The position numbers were made by a program, and so were the translations under genes. Source: RGIG1681 sp045596905 (GTDB lineage: Bacteria; Bacillota; Clostridia; Christensenellales; UBA1242). Taken from it: DNA of 16,432 nucleotides. The notes under the pieces are model-generated. The model was not told the origin of the DNA. It worked only from the letters and a program-made list of their open reading frames with translations, and did no database searches. Numbering within the stretch: position 1 is the first letter of the stretch; every line of letters starts with the position of its first letter. The stretch is from NCBI GenBank assembly GCA_045596905.1, contig JAZODG010000028.1:1-16432 (forward strand). Reading direction: 5' to 3'. Positions 1 through 6,145 of the stretch are shown piece by piece.

Positions 1-217
1 CATTAAAAAGTATTATTTTGATATAAAATTCATCAAATAAATTTTCCATCGCAAAAAGAACATTGAAGTCAAGATATGCGTAAATATCAGAAATATATTT
101 TCTATTTAATTTGGTATTTTCTACATATTTTCCGTCTACCACATCAAATGATGTATCTTCAACTGTTTCTTGCACCTTAAATTTAATTTCTTTCTTTTCT
201 ATAAATATTTTTGACAT
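1..217 (-). CDS. Hypothetical protein, N-terminal part only
   Basis: An open frame runs from an ATG at 217 to the left edge without a stop (72 codons visible), so the C-terminus lies outside the window. The start is supported by an AGGGTGA ribosome binding site a few bases upstream and by a consensus promoter ending near 246. The visible protein is charged at the N-terminus (MSKIFIEKKE) and continues with mixed beta-like and helical sequence. It has no signal peptide, no membrane segment and no motif I recognise. It is transcribed away from the dut unit and separated from it by a terminator. Function unknown; that it is a real gene is fairly secure. Confidence 0.7.
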   Translation of the reverse strand, partial: MSKIFIEKKEIKFKVQETVEDTSFDVVDGKYVENTKLNRKYISDIYAYLDFNVLFAMENLFDEFYIKIILFN

Positions 218-245
218 ATTTTCACCCTATTTTTCTTATAAGGTT

Positions 246-274
246 ATTATATTATAGCAAAAAAAGAGTGTCAA
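246..274 (-). promoter_or_regulatory. Consensus sigma-A promoter for the left-edge gene
   Basis: On the minus strand TTGACA (269-274) and TATAAT (246-251) are separated by exactly 17 nt, a perfect match to the vegetative consensus. A second TATAAT overlaps at 251-256. The -35 box lies partly inside the downstream terminator stem (261-271), so termination and initiation signals share bases. The predicted start point is near 239, giving a leader of about 20 nt. Confidence 0.8.
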
Positions 275-293
275 ACAATTAAACACTCTTTTT
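261..293 (-). terminator. Intrinsic terminator of the dut-CYTH unit
   Basis: The 11-bp arms 261-271 and 283-293 (core GAGTGT/ACACTC flanked by A and T tracts) enclose an 11-nt loop. On the minus strand the hairpin is followed by a T tract (plus-strand A run 259-265). It lies about 40 nt after the stop of the CYTH-like gene. Confidence 0.75.
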
Positions 294-333
294 ATTTGAT
301 TTTTTAAATATTAATTTAAATATTATTTATTTT

Positions 334-933
334 TTATTGTTTTTGATTATTTTTCTCATATAACATATATATCTTTTTGCAAGAATAATCTGAGCCTACT
401 TTAAATCCAAAAGAATTAACAAGGTCACATAAAATATTAAATTTTTCAGTTTCTGAATAACCTTTTATACTAGGATATTCTTCAATTTCAATAAACGTTC
501 CTTCAAGCCCTTTAACAGTTCCTGCAATTACAATAATTTCGCCTTTTGAATAAAAATTATTCTCTTGAGACAAACTCATCCAGTTAACAAGTCCAGCATT
601 TGACAAGAGCTTGGATGCTATTTTGCTATTATCAATAGATAAACTTGTTTTTTCTTCTCCAATAACCTTGCCTTCATTATCAACATTCTTTTTTTTGTGA
701 AGCAACATTGTTTGATGAAGTCCCGACGACTGCTTATCAAACTCTCTAATTATTATACTGCTATCAAGCAATTCTTTATATGATGCTGTCTTAACTTTTT
801 GAGATAAAAAGGTTGAAAAATATTGGTCAGTTCCAGAAAGTTTTTCATTCCACACATAACCAAAATCTTCTAATTTTTCCTTAATTTTTTCAATGTTTTC
901 AAACACTTGAACTGTTATTTCTGTTTGAGCCAT
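334..933 (-). CDS. CYTH-fold protein with degenerate catalytic signature
   Basis: This 199-residue cytosolic protein resembles the CYTH superfamily (CyaB-type class IV adenylate cyclase / thiamine triphosphatase fold). The layout fits: an N-terminal strand E5-I-T-V-Q-V10, then a helix, D36-Q-Y-F39, a strand ending in R63, a lysine-rich strand (K80-K82), and the typical late element VKGLEGTFIEIEE (140-152). In active members the first strand carries ExExK; here the second Glu is Thr7 and the Lys is Gln9, and the usual basic residues before the late element are not evident. Binding or catalysis of triphosphate may therefore be lost or altered. The start has an AAGGTGA ribosome binding site. The gene begins 15 nt after the dut stop and is presumably cotranscribed with it. 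The fold is inferred from pattern only. Confidence 0.6.
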   Translation of the reverse strand: MAQTEITVQVFENIEKIKEKLEDFGYVWNEKLSGTDQYFSTFLSQKVKTASYKELLDSSIIIREFDKQSSGLHQTMLLHKKKNVDNEGKVIGEEKTSLSIDNSKIASKLLSNAGLVNWMSLSQENNFYSKGEIIVIAGTVKGLEGTFIEIEEYPSIKGYSETEKFNILCDLVNSFGFKVGSDYSCKKIYMLYEKNNQKQ

Positions 934-948
934 ATTTCACCTTTTGTT

Positions 949-1488
949 TTATTTATTGCTACTTCCAAATCTTCCTGCACCACGCTCAGATTTTATGCCA
1001 CAAAGTTCTTCATAAGAAATTTCTTTTTCTTCCATAACAGGAACTTCTTGCAAGACAATTTGGCAAATACCTTTTGAGTATGGATAATAAACACATTCAG
1101 CTGTGGTGTATGTTTTATCTCCACAAACAAATGTTTCAGGCATGTCTTCTAACGCTTTTTTTGAGATAACAAGTGGTTTTGGATTGGTGTTATAAATCAT
1201 AATCAAATATTCACCACGATATCCTGAATCGAACACCCCTGAAGACTTTTTCATTCCAGCCTTGCCGGTTGAACCACGTTCTTCAACTTGGGCATAATAT
1301 TTTGGTGAGAATGCAATAGCGATTCCGGTTGGTACTGGTCTGGTTGCGAATGGTTCAATTACAAAATAATCTTCTTCGAAATTTGCATATAAATCATAAC
1401 CTGCATCTTCATCTTTTTTTGTTGGGATAATTGCAGTTGGTCTTATTTTTGCAAAATATATTTCATTGCCTTCAATTTTTTCAATCAT
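949..1488 (-). CDS. dut: dUTP diphosphatase (dUTPase)
   Basis: Hydrolyses dUTP to dUMP and diphosphate, keeping uracil out of DNA and supplying dUMP for dTMP synthesis. All five motifs of the trimeric dUTPase family are visible in this 179-residue protein: DAGYD (28-32), RGSTG (71-75), GVFDSGYRGE (84-93, catalytic Asp87), KGICQ (139-143) and the C-terminal flap RGAGRFGSS (169-177). It is longer than a minimal dUTPase because of an insertion of about 30 residues between motifs 3 and 4 (roughly 105-138). I chose the ATG at 1488 because AAGGAGA sits 7 nt upstream. An in-frame ATG at 1521 has no such site and overlaps the predicted promoter. First gene of a two-gene unit with the CYTH-like protein. 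Confidence 0.93.
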   Translation of the reverse strand: MIEKIEGNEIYFAKIRPTAIIPTKKDEDAGYDLYANFEEDYFVIEPFATRPVPTGIAIAFSPKYYAQVEERGSTGKAGMKKSSGVFDSGYRGEYLIMIYNTNPKPLVISKKALEDMPETFVCGDKTYTTAECVYYPYSKGICQIVLQEVPVMEEKEISYEELCGIKSERGAGRFGSSNK

Positions 1489-1509
1489 AATAAATCTCCT
1501 TACTGTTTT

Positions 1510-1537
1510 ATTATAACACATTATAGCATTTCTACAA
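1510..1537 (-). promoter_or_regulatory. Predicted promoter of dut
   Basis: On the minus strand TATAAT lies at 1510-1515, with a second TATAAT at 1520-1525. The best -35 candidate for the first is TTGTAG (1532-1537, 16-nt spacer, 3 of 6 matches). The start point would fall just before the AAGGAGA site of the 1488 start, giving a short leader. Confidence 0.5.
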
Positions 1538-1593
1538 AACCATATTTGGGATTTGAAGATTATAAACTCTTTCTTTTTATGGTTTTTTATTTC

Positions 1594-1622
1594 TTTACAA
1601 ACCGTTGTTTTTGGTTTATACT
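1594..1622 (+). promoter_or_regulatory. Predicted promoter of the EpsG-like gene
   Basis: TTTACA (1594-1599) and TATACT (1617-1622) are separated by 17 nt, each one mismatch from consensus. The predicted start near 1629 is just upstream of the AGGAG ribosome binding site at 1634-1638. It excludes the upstream TTG at 1605 as a translation start. Confidence 0.65.
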
Positions 1623-1643
1623 GAAATCACTTTAGGAGTATTT

Positions 1644-2771
1644 ATGTTAGTTTATTTAGCGCTTCTTGTCGTCATTTGTTTAGATTTTTTATTTGAACAC
1701 ATCTTAAACAAAAAAGGCATCTTATCAAAACAAACCAGATTATCTAAATTTTTAAACTGTATATTCAAATTTAGATTTTTATCTATCGCCGCAATGGTGT
1801 TCTTAAGCACATTCAGAGCTCTCTCCGTCGGCGGGGATACAATTCACTATAGCAATTTTTTCATTAATCTTAGAAACAACAACGTCTCTTGGTCAAAATA
1901 TGAAATCGGTTATACTTTTTTAAATTACATTTTTACCATAACAAACCTTGATTCACGTATTATTTTCTTTGTAACATCTCTTTTTGTTTCTGTTTGTATT
2001 GTCTTATTTGTAAATAAATTCTCTTCAAATAAACTCATGTCTTTGCTTCTCTTTGTTATGTTTGGCATATTTGGTCAATCTTTGAGTGCATTAAGACAAT
2101 TTATTGCAATTGGTTTTATATTATTAGCATTAATATTTATTGCAGATAAAAAAATGTGGCGTGGTATTTTACTGATAGCTTGTGCTTCCCTTTTCCATAT
2201 ATCTGCGATGCTTTGTTTTATTATTGTTCCAATAAGATATTTAAAATTAAATCATTGGTGGTTAATTTGTTCTTCAATCTTTGTGTGCATTATTTCACTT
2301 TGTTTTCCTTTTGTATTAAAGACTATTGAAGTATTAATTCCATCATTTAATTACTACACAATATATTTTGTTAAAGATAATTTTTTTAAGCCGACCAACT
2401 TATTCAATATCTTATATTCTCTTGGAATAATTGCAATCTTTGCAGTTTTGTATCTAGCAAGGTTTAAATGGTTTAAAGATGAACTTGAAAACGATAAGTA
2501 TTACACTTTCTTTTTATCGTTGTTTTTAATAGTCCCATTGATTAGAATCGCAGGTTTTATTGTTGGCCTAGAAGCCTTGCTTAATCGCATAAACATGTAT
2601 TTCTTCTTCTTGCTTATCGTTTTAGTACCAAGATTTTTGAGCTGCTATAAGAAATTTAATCATAGTGAATGGCTGGTTGCCATGACCTATATTGCAGCTC
2701 TTGTCTACATGATTTTGATATACACAGTTCATGATTCATGCTCCGTAACCCCATACATTTTCTGGTTTTAA
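1644..2771 (+). CDS. EpsG-family polytopic membrane protein
   Basis: This 375-residue protein has about 10-11 hydrophobic segments. It carries the hallmarks of the EpsG family, which is linked to exopolysaccharide chain polymerisation (Wzy-like role): FRA (57-59) followed by GGDT (63-66) and a Tyr at 69, EIGY (87-90) before a hydrophobic stretch, LRQ (150-152), and FHIS (184-187). Expected location is the cytoplasmic membrane. The ATG at 1644 has AGGAG 5 nt upstream; the same frame extends back to a TTG at 1605 that overlaps the promoter. No glycosyltransferase, flippase or chain-length regulator is adjacent, so it is an orphan in this window. Family assignment is firm; the role in glycan polymerisation is inferred. 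Confidence 0.8.
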   Translation: MLVYLALLVVICLDFLFEHILNKKGILSKQTRLSKFLNCIFKFRFLSIAAMVFLSTFRALSVGGDTIHYSNFFINLRNNNVSWSKYEIGYTFLNYIFTITNLDSRIIFFVTSLFVSVCIVLFVNKFSSNKLMSLLLFVMFGIFGQSLSALRQFIAIGFILLALIFIADKKMWRGILLIACASLFHISAMLCFIIVPIRYLKLNHWWLICSSIFVCIISLCFPFVLKTIEVLIPSFNYYTIYFVKDNFFKPTNLFNILYSLGIIAIFAVLYLARFKWFKDELENDKYYTFFLSLFLIVPLIRIAGFIVGLEALLNRINMYFFFLLIVLVPRFLSCYKKFNHSEWLVAMTYIAALVYMILIYTVHDSCSVTPYIFWF

Positions 2772-2777
2772 TAAACA

Positions 2778-2805
2778 AAAAAGATAGGCGTCAGCCTATC
2801 TTTTT
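2778..2805. terminator. Bidirectional terminator between epsG-like gene and pflA
   Basis: A 12-bp stem (2778-2789 with 2794-2805, core GATAGGC/GCCTATC) closes a GTCA loop. A tracts on one side and T tracts on the other make it function in both directions. It overlaps the stop codon of pflA (2804-2806) and begins 6 nt after the epsG-like stop. Confidence 0.88.
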
Positions 2806-3502
2806 ATTTGAGTAAATTTTCAAGTTGTTGGCATTTTTCTTTTGCCATGTCTGGAGTATCGTTTAAGCGATAATCTATTCCTAGGTTTTGATATTTTTGT
2901 TTTGCCATTGAGTGATATGGCAAAAGCTCAATTCTTTCTATATTTGAAAAGGTTTTTGAAAACTCTTTTAGTTTCAAAACATGTTCTTCATCATCATTTA
3001 TTCCAGGAACAATTACTTGGCGAAGCCAAAGTTTTTTGTTTTTCTGTTTACATTTTTCAGCAAAGGCATAAAAGTCTGAAAAATCCCGTCCTGTTAATTC
3101 TTTATACTCTTTTGCATCAACTGCTTTTATGTCAAGAATAACAAGGTCGACAAGGTCCAAAACTTCGTCATAACCTTCACCAACACCTGCAGTATCAATC
3201 GCTGTATGAACCCCATTTTCTTTTAGCAACTTTATTGTTTCTAAAACAAATTCGCTTTGCAAAAGTGGTTCGCCACCACTAAATGTAACACCACCGGTTT
3301 CACCATAGTAAACTTTATATTTATTAAAAGTTGTTAAAACTTCTTCGCTAGAAATTTCTCTTTTAAACCCTGCCATAGTCCATGTTTCAGGATTGTGACA
3401 ATACAAACAACGAAGTTTGCAACCAGCAAGAAACAGAACCAGTCTGATCCCTGGTCCGTCTGCAGATCCCATTGTTTCAATGTCTGTAATTTTTCCGTTC
3501 AT
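2804..3502 (-). CDS. pflA: Pyruvate formate-lyase activating enzyme
   Basis: A radical-SAM enzyme that abstracts a hydrogen from the glycine of pyruvate formate-lyase to switch it on. The 232-residue protein has the family CxxxCxxC cluster motif (C28, C32, C35; CKLRCLYC), the SAM-binding GGEP (76-79), and the N-terminal DGPGIR (15-20) typical of glycyl-radical activases. It lacks the extra ferredoxin-like cysteine insert of larger activases, as expected for PflA. AAGGAT lies 4 nt before the ATG. It follows pflB on the same strand, and a terminator-like hairpin lies between them, so it is probably expressed at a lower level than its substrate. No convincing separate promoter was found in the 89-nt gap. 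Confidence 0.94.
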   Translation of the reverse strand: MNGKITDIETMGSADGPGIRLVLFLAGCKLRCLYCHNPETWTMAGFKREISSEEVLTTFNKYKVYYGETGGVTFSGGEPLLQSEFVLETIKLLKENGVHTAIDTAGVGEGYDEVLDLVDLVILDIKAVDAKEYKELTGRDFSDFYAFAEKCKQKNKKLWLRQVIVPGINDDEEHVLKLKEFSKTFSNIERIELLPYHSMAKQKYQNLGIDYRLNDTPDMAKEKCQQLENLLK

Positions 3503-3530
3503 AACTATCCTTATTATATACTTTTATATC

Positions 3531-3584
3531 AAAAAAACAAAGCGCTATGCATATTCTATTTTCTAGAACACAACATAGTGCTTT
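3531..3584 (-). terminator. Terminator or attenuator hairpin between pflB and pflA
   Basis: On the minus strand AAAGCACTATG (3584-3574) pairs with CATAGCGCTTT (3549-3539) apart from one A-C mismatch. A nested TTCTA/TAGAA stem (3568-3564 with 3558-3554) closes the loop. A T7 tract (plus-strand A run 3531-3537) follows. It starts 8 nt after the pflB stop and ends about 30 nt before the pflA start, so transcription reaching pflA must read through it, or transcripts are stabilised by it. Confidence 0.75.
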
Positions 3585-3591
3585 ATTTTTA

Positions 3592-5844
3592 TTATCTCTT
3601 TTCGTGGAATGTTCTAGCAATAACTTCTTCTTGGTGAGCTCTGTCAAGCTTGTTGAAGTTAACAGCATATCCAGAAACACGAATTGTAAGGTTTGGATAT
3701 TTCCAAGGATTGTTCATTGCATCAATCAACAAATCTCTATTGAAAACGTTAACGTTGATATGTTGAGCACCTTGTGCAAAGTAGCCATCAAGAATTGAAA
3801 CAAGGTTGTTAACTTGTTCTTCTTTGTTGTTACCAAGAGCACTTGGAACAATTGAGAATGTGTTTGAAATACCATCTTGGCAGCAATCTTCATATTTAAT
3901 TTTTGCAACAGAGTTAAGTGATGCAAGAGCGCCACTAGCATCTCTGCCGTGCATTGGGTTTGCACCTGGAGCAAATGCTTCACCGGCTTTTCTGCCGTCT
4001 GGAGTGCTGCCTGTTTTTTGCCCATACATAACGTTTGAAGTGATTGTTAAAAGTGAAAGTGTTGGTTTTGCATTTCTGTAAAGTGGATGAACATTGATTT
4101 GATCAAAGAACTCTTGAACAAGTTCAGATGCAAGTTCGTCAACTCTATCATCATCATTACCAAACTTAGGGAAATCGCCTTCTGTTTCAAAATCAACAGC
4201 AACGCCTTCTTCATTTCTGATAGGTTTTACTTTTGCAAATTTGATTGCAGAAAGCGAGTCAACTGCACATGAGAAACCAGCAATACCGAAAGCCATAAGT
4301 CTTTCAACGGCTGTGTCATGAAGAGCCATTTGGCTTGCTTCATAAGCATATTTATCGTGCATGAAGTGAATGATATTGTTTGCATCAACATAAATCTTTG
4401 CAATCTTTTTAATCATTTCACTATAGTCTTTTCTAACCTTTTCATATGTCAAAACTTCTTCTGTGTTCTTTTCAAGACCTTCAACAACAAGCTTGCCTGA
4501 CTTTTCATCAACACCACCATTGATAGCGTAAAGAAGAGATTTTGCAAGGTTGCATCTAGCACCAAAGAATTGCATTTGTTTGCCTTGTTTCATAGCTGAA
4601 ACGCAGCAAGCGATTGCATAGTCATGACCATATCCTGGACGCATTGTGTCGTCACCTTCATATTGAATTGAGTCTGTTTGAATTGAAATTTTTGCACAGT
4701 ATTTTTTGAAGTTTTCTGGAAGTTTGTTTGACCACAAAACTGTAAGGTTTGGTTCAGCGCTTGGGTTAAGGTTGATGAGTGTATGCAAGAATCTGAATGA
4801 GTTTTTAGTAACAAGCGATTTTGATTCATTAATCATACCAGCAACTGACTCAGTAACCCATGTTGGGTCTCCAGCAAAGAGTTCATCATAATCTGGAGTT
4901 CTAAGGTGACGAATCAAACGAAGCTTGATAACATATTGATCAACAAGTTCTTGTGCTTCTTCTTCTGTAAGGGTTCCTTCAGCAAGGTCTCTTTCAATAT
5001 AAATATCAAAGAATGTTGCATTTCTACCCATAGAAGTTGCTGCACCGTTGTTTTCTTTTGCACCTGCAAGATAGCCAAAGTATGCCCATTGCATAGCTTC
5101 TTTTGCGTTTTGTGCTGGCTTAGAAATATCATAACCATAGCTAGCAGCCATTTGTTTGATTGCTTCTAATGCTCTGATTTGTTCGTTAACTTCTTCACGA
5201 AGTCTGATATTTTCTTCAATATAAACGCCGTCAATATATTCTCCATTAAGGTCTTTTTTCTTGAACTCAATGAGTTTATCAATACCATAAAGAGCAATTC
5301 TTCTGTAGTCACCAATGATTCTACCACGGCCATATCCGTCAGGAAGACCTGTTAAAAGACCATTTGAACGTGCTCTTCTGATTGCTGGTGTATAAGCATC
5401 AAAAACGCCGTCGTTGTGTGTTTTTCTGTATGTTGTGAAATGTTTGTAAACTTCTTCATTAAGTTTGTAACCATGTGACTCAAGAGCCTTCATAGCAACC
5501 TTTGTTCCACCATACATATTAACAATTCTTTTAAGTGGTGCGTCTGTTTGAAGACCAACAATCACTTCGTTTTCCTTGTCAATATAACCTGGAGCAAATG
5601 CTGTGATACCACTCAAGATATTTGTTTCAACATCTAAGCATCCACCATTTTTATTTTCTTCTTCTAATAATTTTTCACATTTTGACCAAACTGCTTTTGT
5701 TTTGTCAGAAATGCCAGCTAAGAAAGAATCGTCTCCTTTATATTCTGTAAAGTTTCTTACGATAAAGTTTGCAATATCGATTTCTTCTTTCCAAGAATCT
5801 CCGTGAAACCCTCTCCAGCCGTTTTCAACTAAATTTTGTTCCAT
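3592..5844 (-). CDS. pflB: Formate C-acetyltransferase (pyruvate formate-lyase)
   Basis: Converts pyruvate and CoA to acetyl-CoA and formate under anoxic conditions; cytosolic. The 750-residue length is normal. The catalytic cysteine pair is C413-C414 in IACCVSAM, and the glycine that carries the radical is G725 in RVSGYAVNF, close to the C-terminus. The N-terminal segment GWRGFHGDSWKEEIDI is also typical of true PFL rather than glycerol dehydratase or choline lyase. An AAGGGG ribosome binding site lies about 10 nt before the ATG. pflA is directly downstream. The upstream region carries inverted repeats at and after the predicted transcription start, which suggests regulated expression. Confidence 0.97.
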   Translation of the reverse strand: MEQNLVENGWRGFHGDSWKEEIDIANFIVRNFTEYKGDDSFLAGISDKTKAVWSKCEKLLEEENKNGGCLDVETNILSGITAFAPGYIDKENEVIVGLQTDAPLKRIVNMYGGTKVAMKALESHGYKLNEEVYKHFTTYRKTHNDGVFDAYTPAIRRARSNGLLTGLPDGYGRGRIIGDYRRIALYGIDKLIEFKKKDLNGEYIDGVYIEENIRLREEVNEQIRALEAIKQMAASYGYDISKPAQNAKEAMQWAYFGYLAGAKENNGAATSMGRNATFFDIYIERDLAEGTLTEEEAQELVDQYVIKLRLIRHLRTPDYDELFAGDPTWVTESVAGMINESKSLVTKNSFRFLHTLINLNPSAEPNLTVLWSNKLPENFKKYCAKISIQTDSIQYEGDDTMRPGYGHDYAIACCVSAMKQGKQMQFFGARCNLAKSLLYAINGGVDEKSGKLVVEGLEKNTEEVLTYEKVRKDYSEMIKKIAKIYVDANNIIHFMHDKYAYEASQMALHDTAVERLMAFGIAGFSCAVDSLSAIKFAKVKPIRNEEGVAVDFETEGDFPKFGNDDDRVDELASELVQEFFDQINVHPLYRNAKPTLSLLTITSNVMYGQKTGSTPDGRKAGEAFAPGANPMHGRDASGALASLNSVAKIKYEDCCQDGISNTFSIVPSALGNNKEEQVNNLVSILDGYFAQGAQHINVNVFNRDLLIDAMNNPWKYPNLTIRVSGYAVNFNKLDRAHQEEVIARTFHEKR

Positions 5845-5889
5845 AAATATTTATCCCCTTTTTCGTTATTTGTGTATATATATCTGACC

Positions 5890-5911
5890 GATAAATTAAA
5901 GATAATTTATC
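5890..5911 (-). repeat. Perfect inverted repeat in the pflB leader
   Basis: GATAAATTA and TAATTTATC, 9-bp perfect arms (5890-5898 and 5903-5911), enclose 4 nt. It lies in the predicted untranslated leader, about 45 nt upstream of the pflB start. It can form an RNA hairpin or act as a DNA operator. No T tract follows, so it is not an intrinsic terminator. Confidence 0.7.
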
Positions 5912-5934
5912 TGCAAGTTGTTTTCGTTTTTATG

Positions 5935-5957
5935 CTTGGCAAATCACCCGTGCCAAG
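5935..5957 (-). promoter_or_regulatory. Candidate operator at the pflB start point
   Basis: Perfect 7-bp arms CTTGGCA and TGCCAAG (5935-5941 and 5951-5957) are separated by 9 nt. The repeat starts 2 nt downstream of the -10 box, so the predicted transcription start falls within the first arm. That position favours a repressor-binding operator over a full RNA hairpin. It does not match the Rex, CcpA or CodY consensus I know. Confidence 0.5.
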
Positions 5958-5959
5958 GT

Positions 5960-5991
5960 ATTATAATAACAAATTAAAAGTAAAATTACAA
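5960..5991 (-). promoter_or_regulatory. Predicted pflB promoter with weak -35
   Basis: TATAAT on the minus strand lies at 5960-5965. No good -35 occurs at 16-18 nt; the nearest resemblance is TTGTAA (5986-5991) at a 20-nt spacer. Very A/T-rich DNA extends upstream and could serve as an UP element. The weak -35 suggests a need for an activator or for UP-element contact. Start predicted near 5953, giving a leader of roughly 110 nt. Confidence 0.5.
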
Positions 5992-6060
5992 CAATTTTAA
6001 TAATTATTTTTTAAAATTTTATAAAATTTTATTCTGTTAATATATTAAAAATATATTACT
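5971..6060. other. A/T-rich block with direct and inverted repeats
   Basis: This part of the 301-nt gap between pflB and the HAD gene holds no gene. It contains two adjacent copies of the 10-mer AAAATTTTAT (6013-6022, 6023-6032) and a perfect 9-bp inverted repeat TAATATATT/AATATATTA with a 3-nt loop (6038-6058). Phased A and T tracts suggest intrinsically curved DNA upstream of the pflB promoter. Role inferred, not shown. Confidence 0.5.
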
Positions 6061-6093
6061 TATCAACTCTGGTCGTTATTGCACCTTAATTAG

Positions 6094-6123
6094 TTAGACT
6101 TTTATTTTTGGTTGTGTTAGTAT
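6094..6123 (+). promoter_or_regulatory. Possible promoter of the HAD hydrolase gene
   Basis: TTAGAC (6094-6099) and TAGTAT (6118-6123) are separated by 18 nt, a moderate match. It lies just upstream of the GGAG ribosome binding site and ATG at 6146. Other weak -10 candidates (TATATC) occur close by. Confidence 0.35.
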
Positions 6124-6145
6124 TGATTATATCTGGAGAAAAACT

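Noticed and set aside
1489..1521. Upstream ATG start for dut
   Set aside because: It would overlap the -10 region and lacks a ribosome binding site; AAGGAGA clearly serves the ATG at 1488.
1605..1643. TTG start for the EpsG-like gene 13 codons upstream
   Set aside because: It lies inside the promoter and has no ribosome binding site; the ATG at 1644 has AGGAG at proper distance.
3513..3518. TATAAT promoter directly before pflA
   Set aside because: The predicted start would fall downstream of the AAGGAT ribosome binding site, leaving almost no leader.
3726..5138. Several open frames of 60-100 codons on both strands inside pflB
   Set aside because: All lie within an intact, well-conserved pflB, and none has a ribosome binding site or recognisable protein features.
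5936..5957. Sigma-54 promoter upstream of pflB (TTGGCACG then TTTGCC)
   Set aside because: The -24 half matches well, but GG and GC are separated by 12 nt instead of the strict 10, and a normal TATAAT lies directly upstream.
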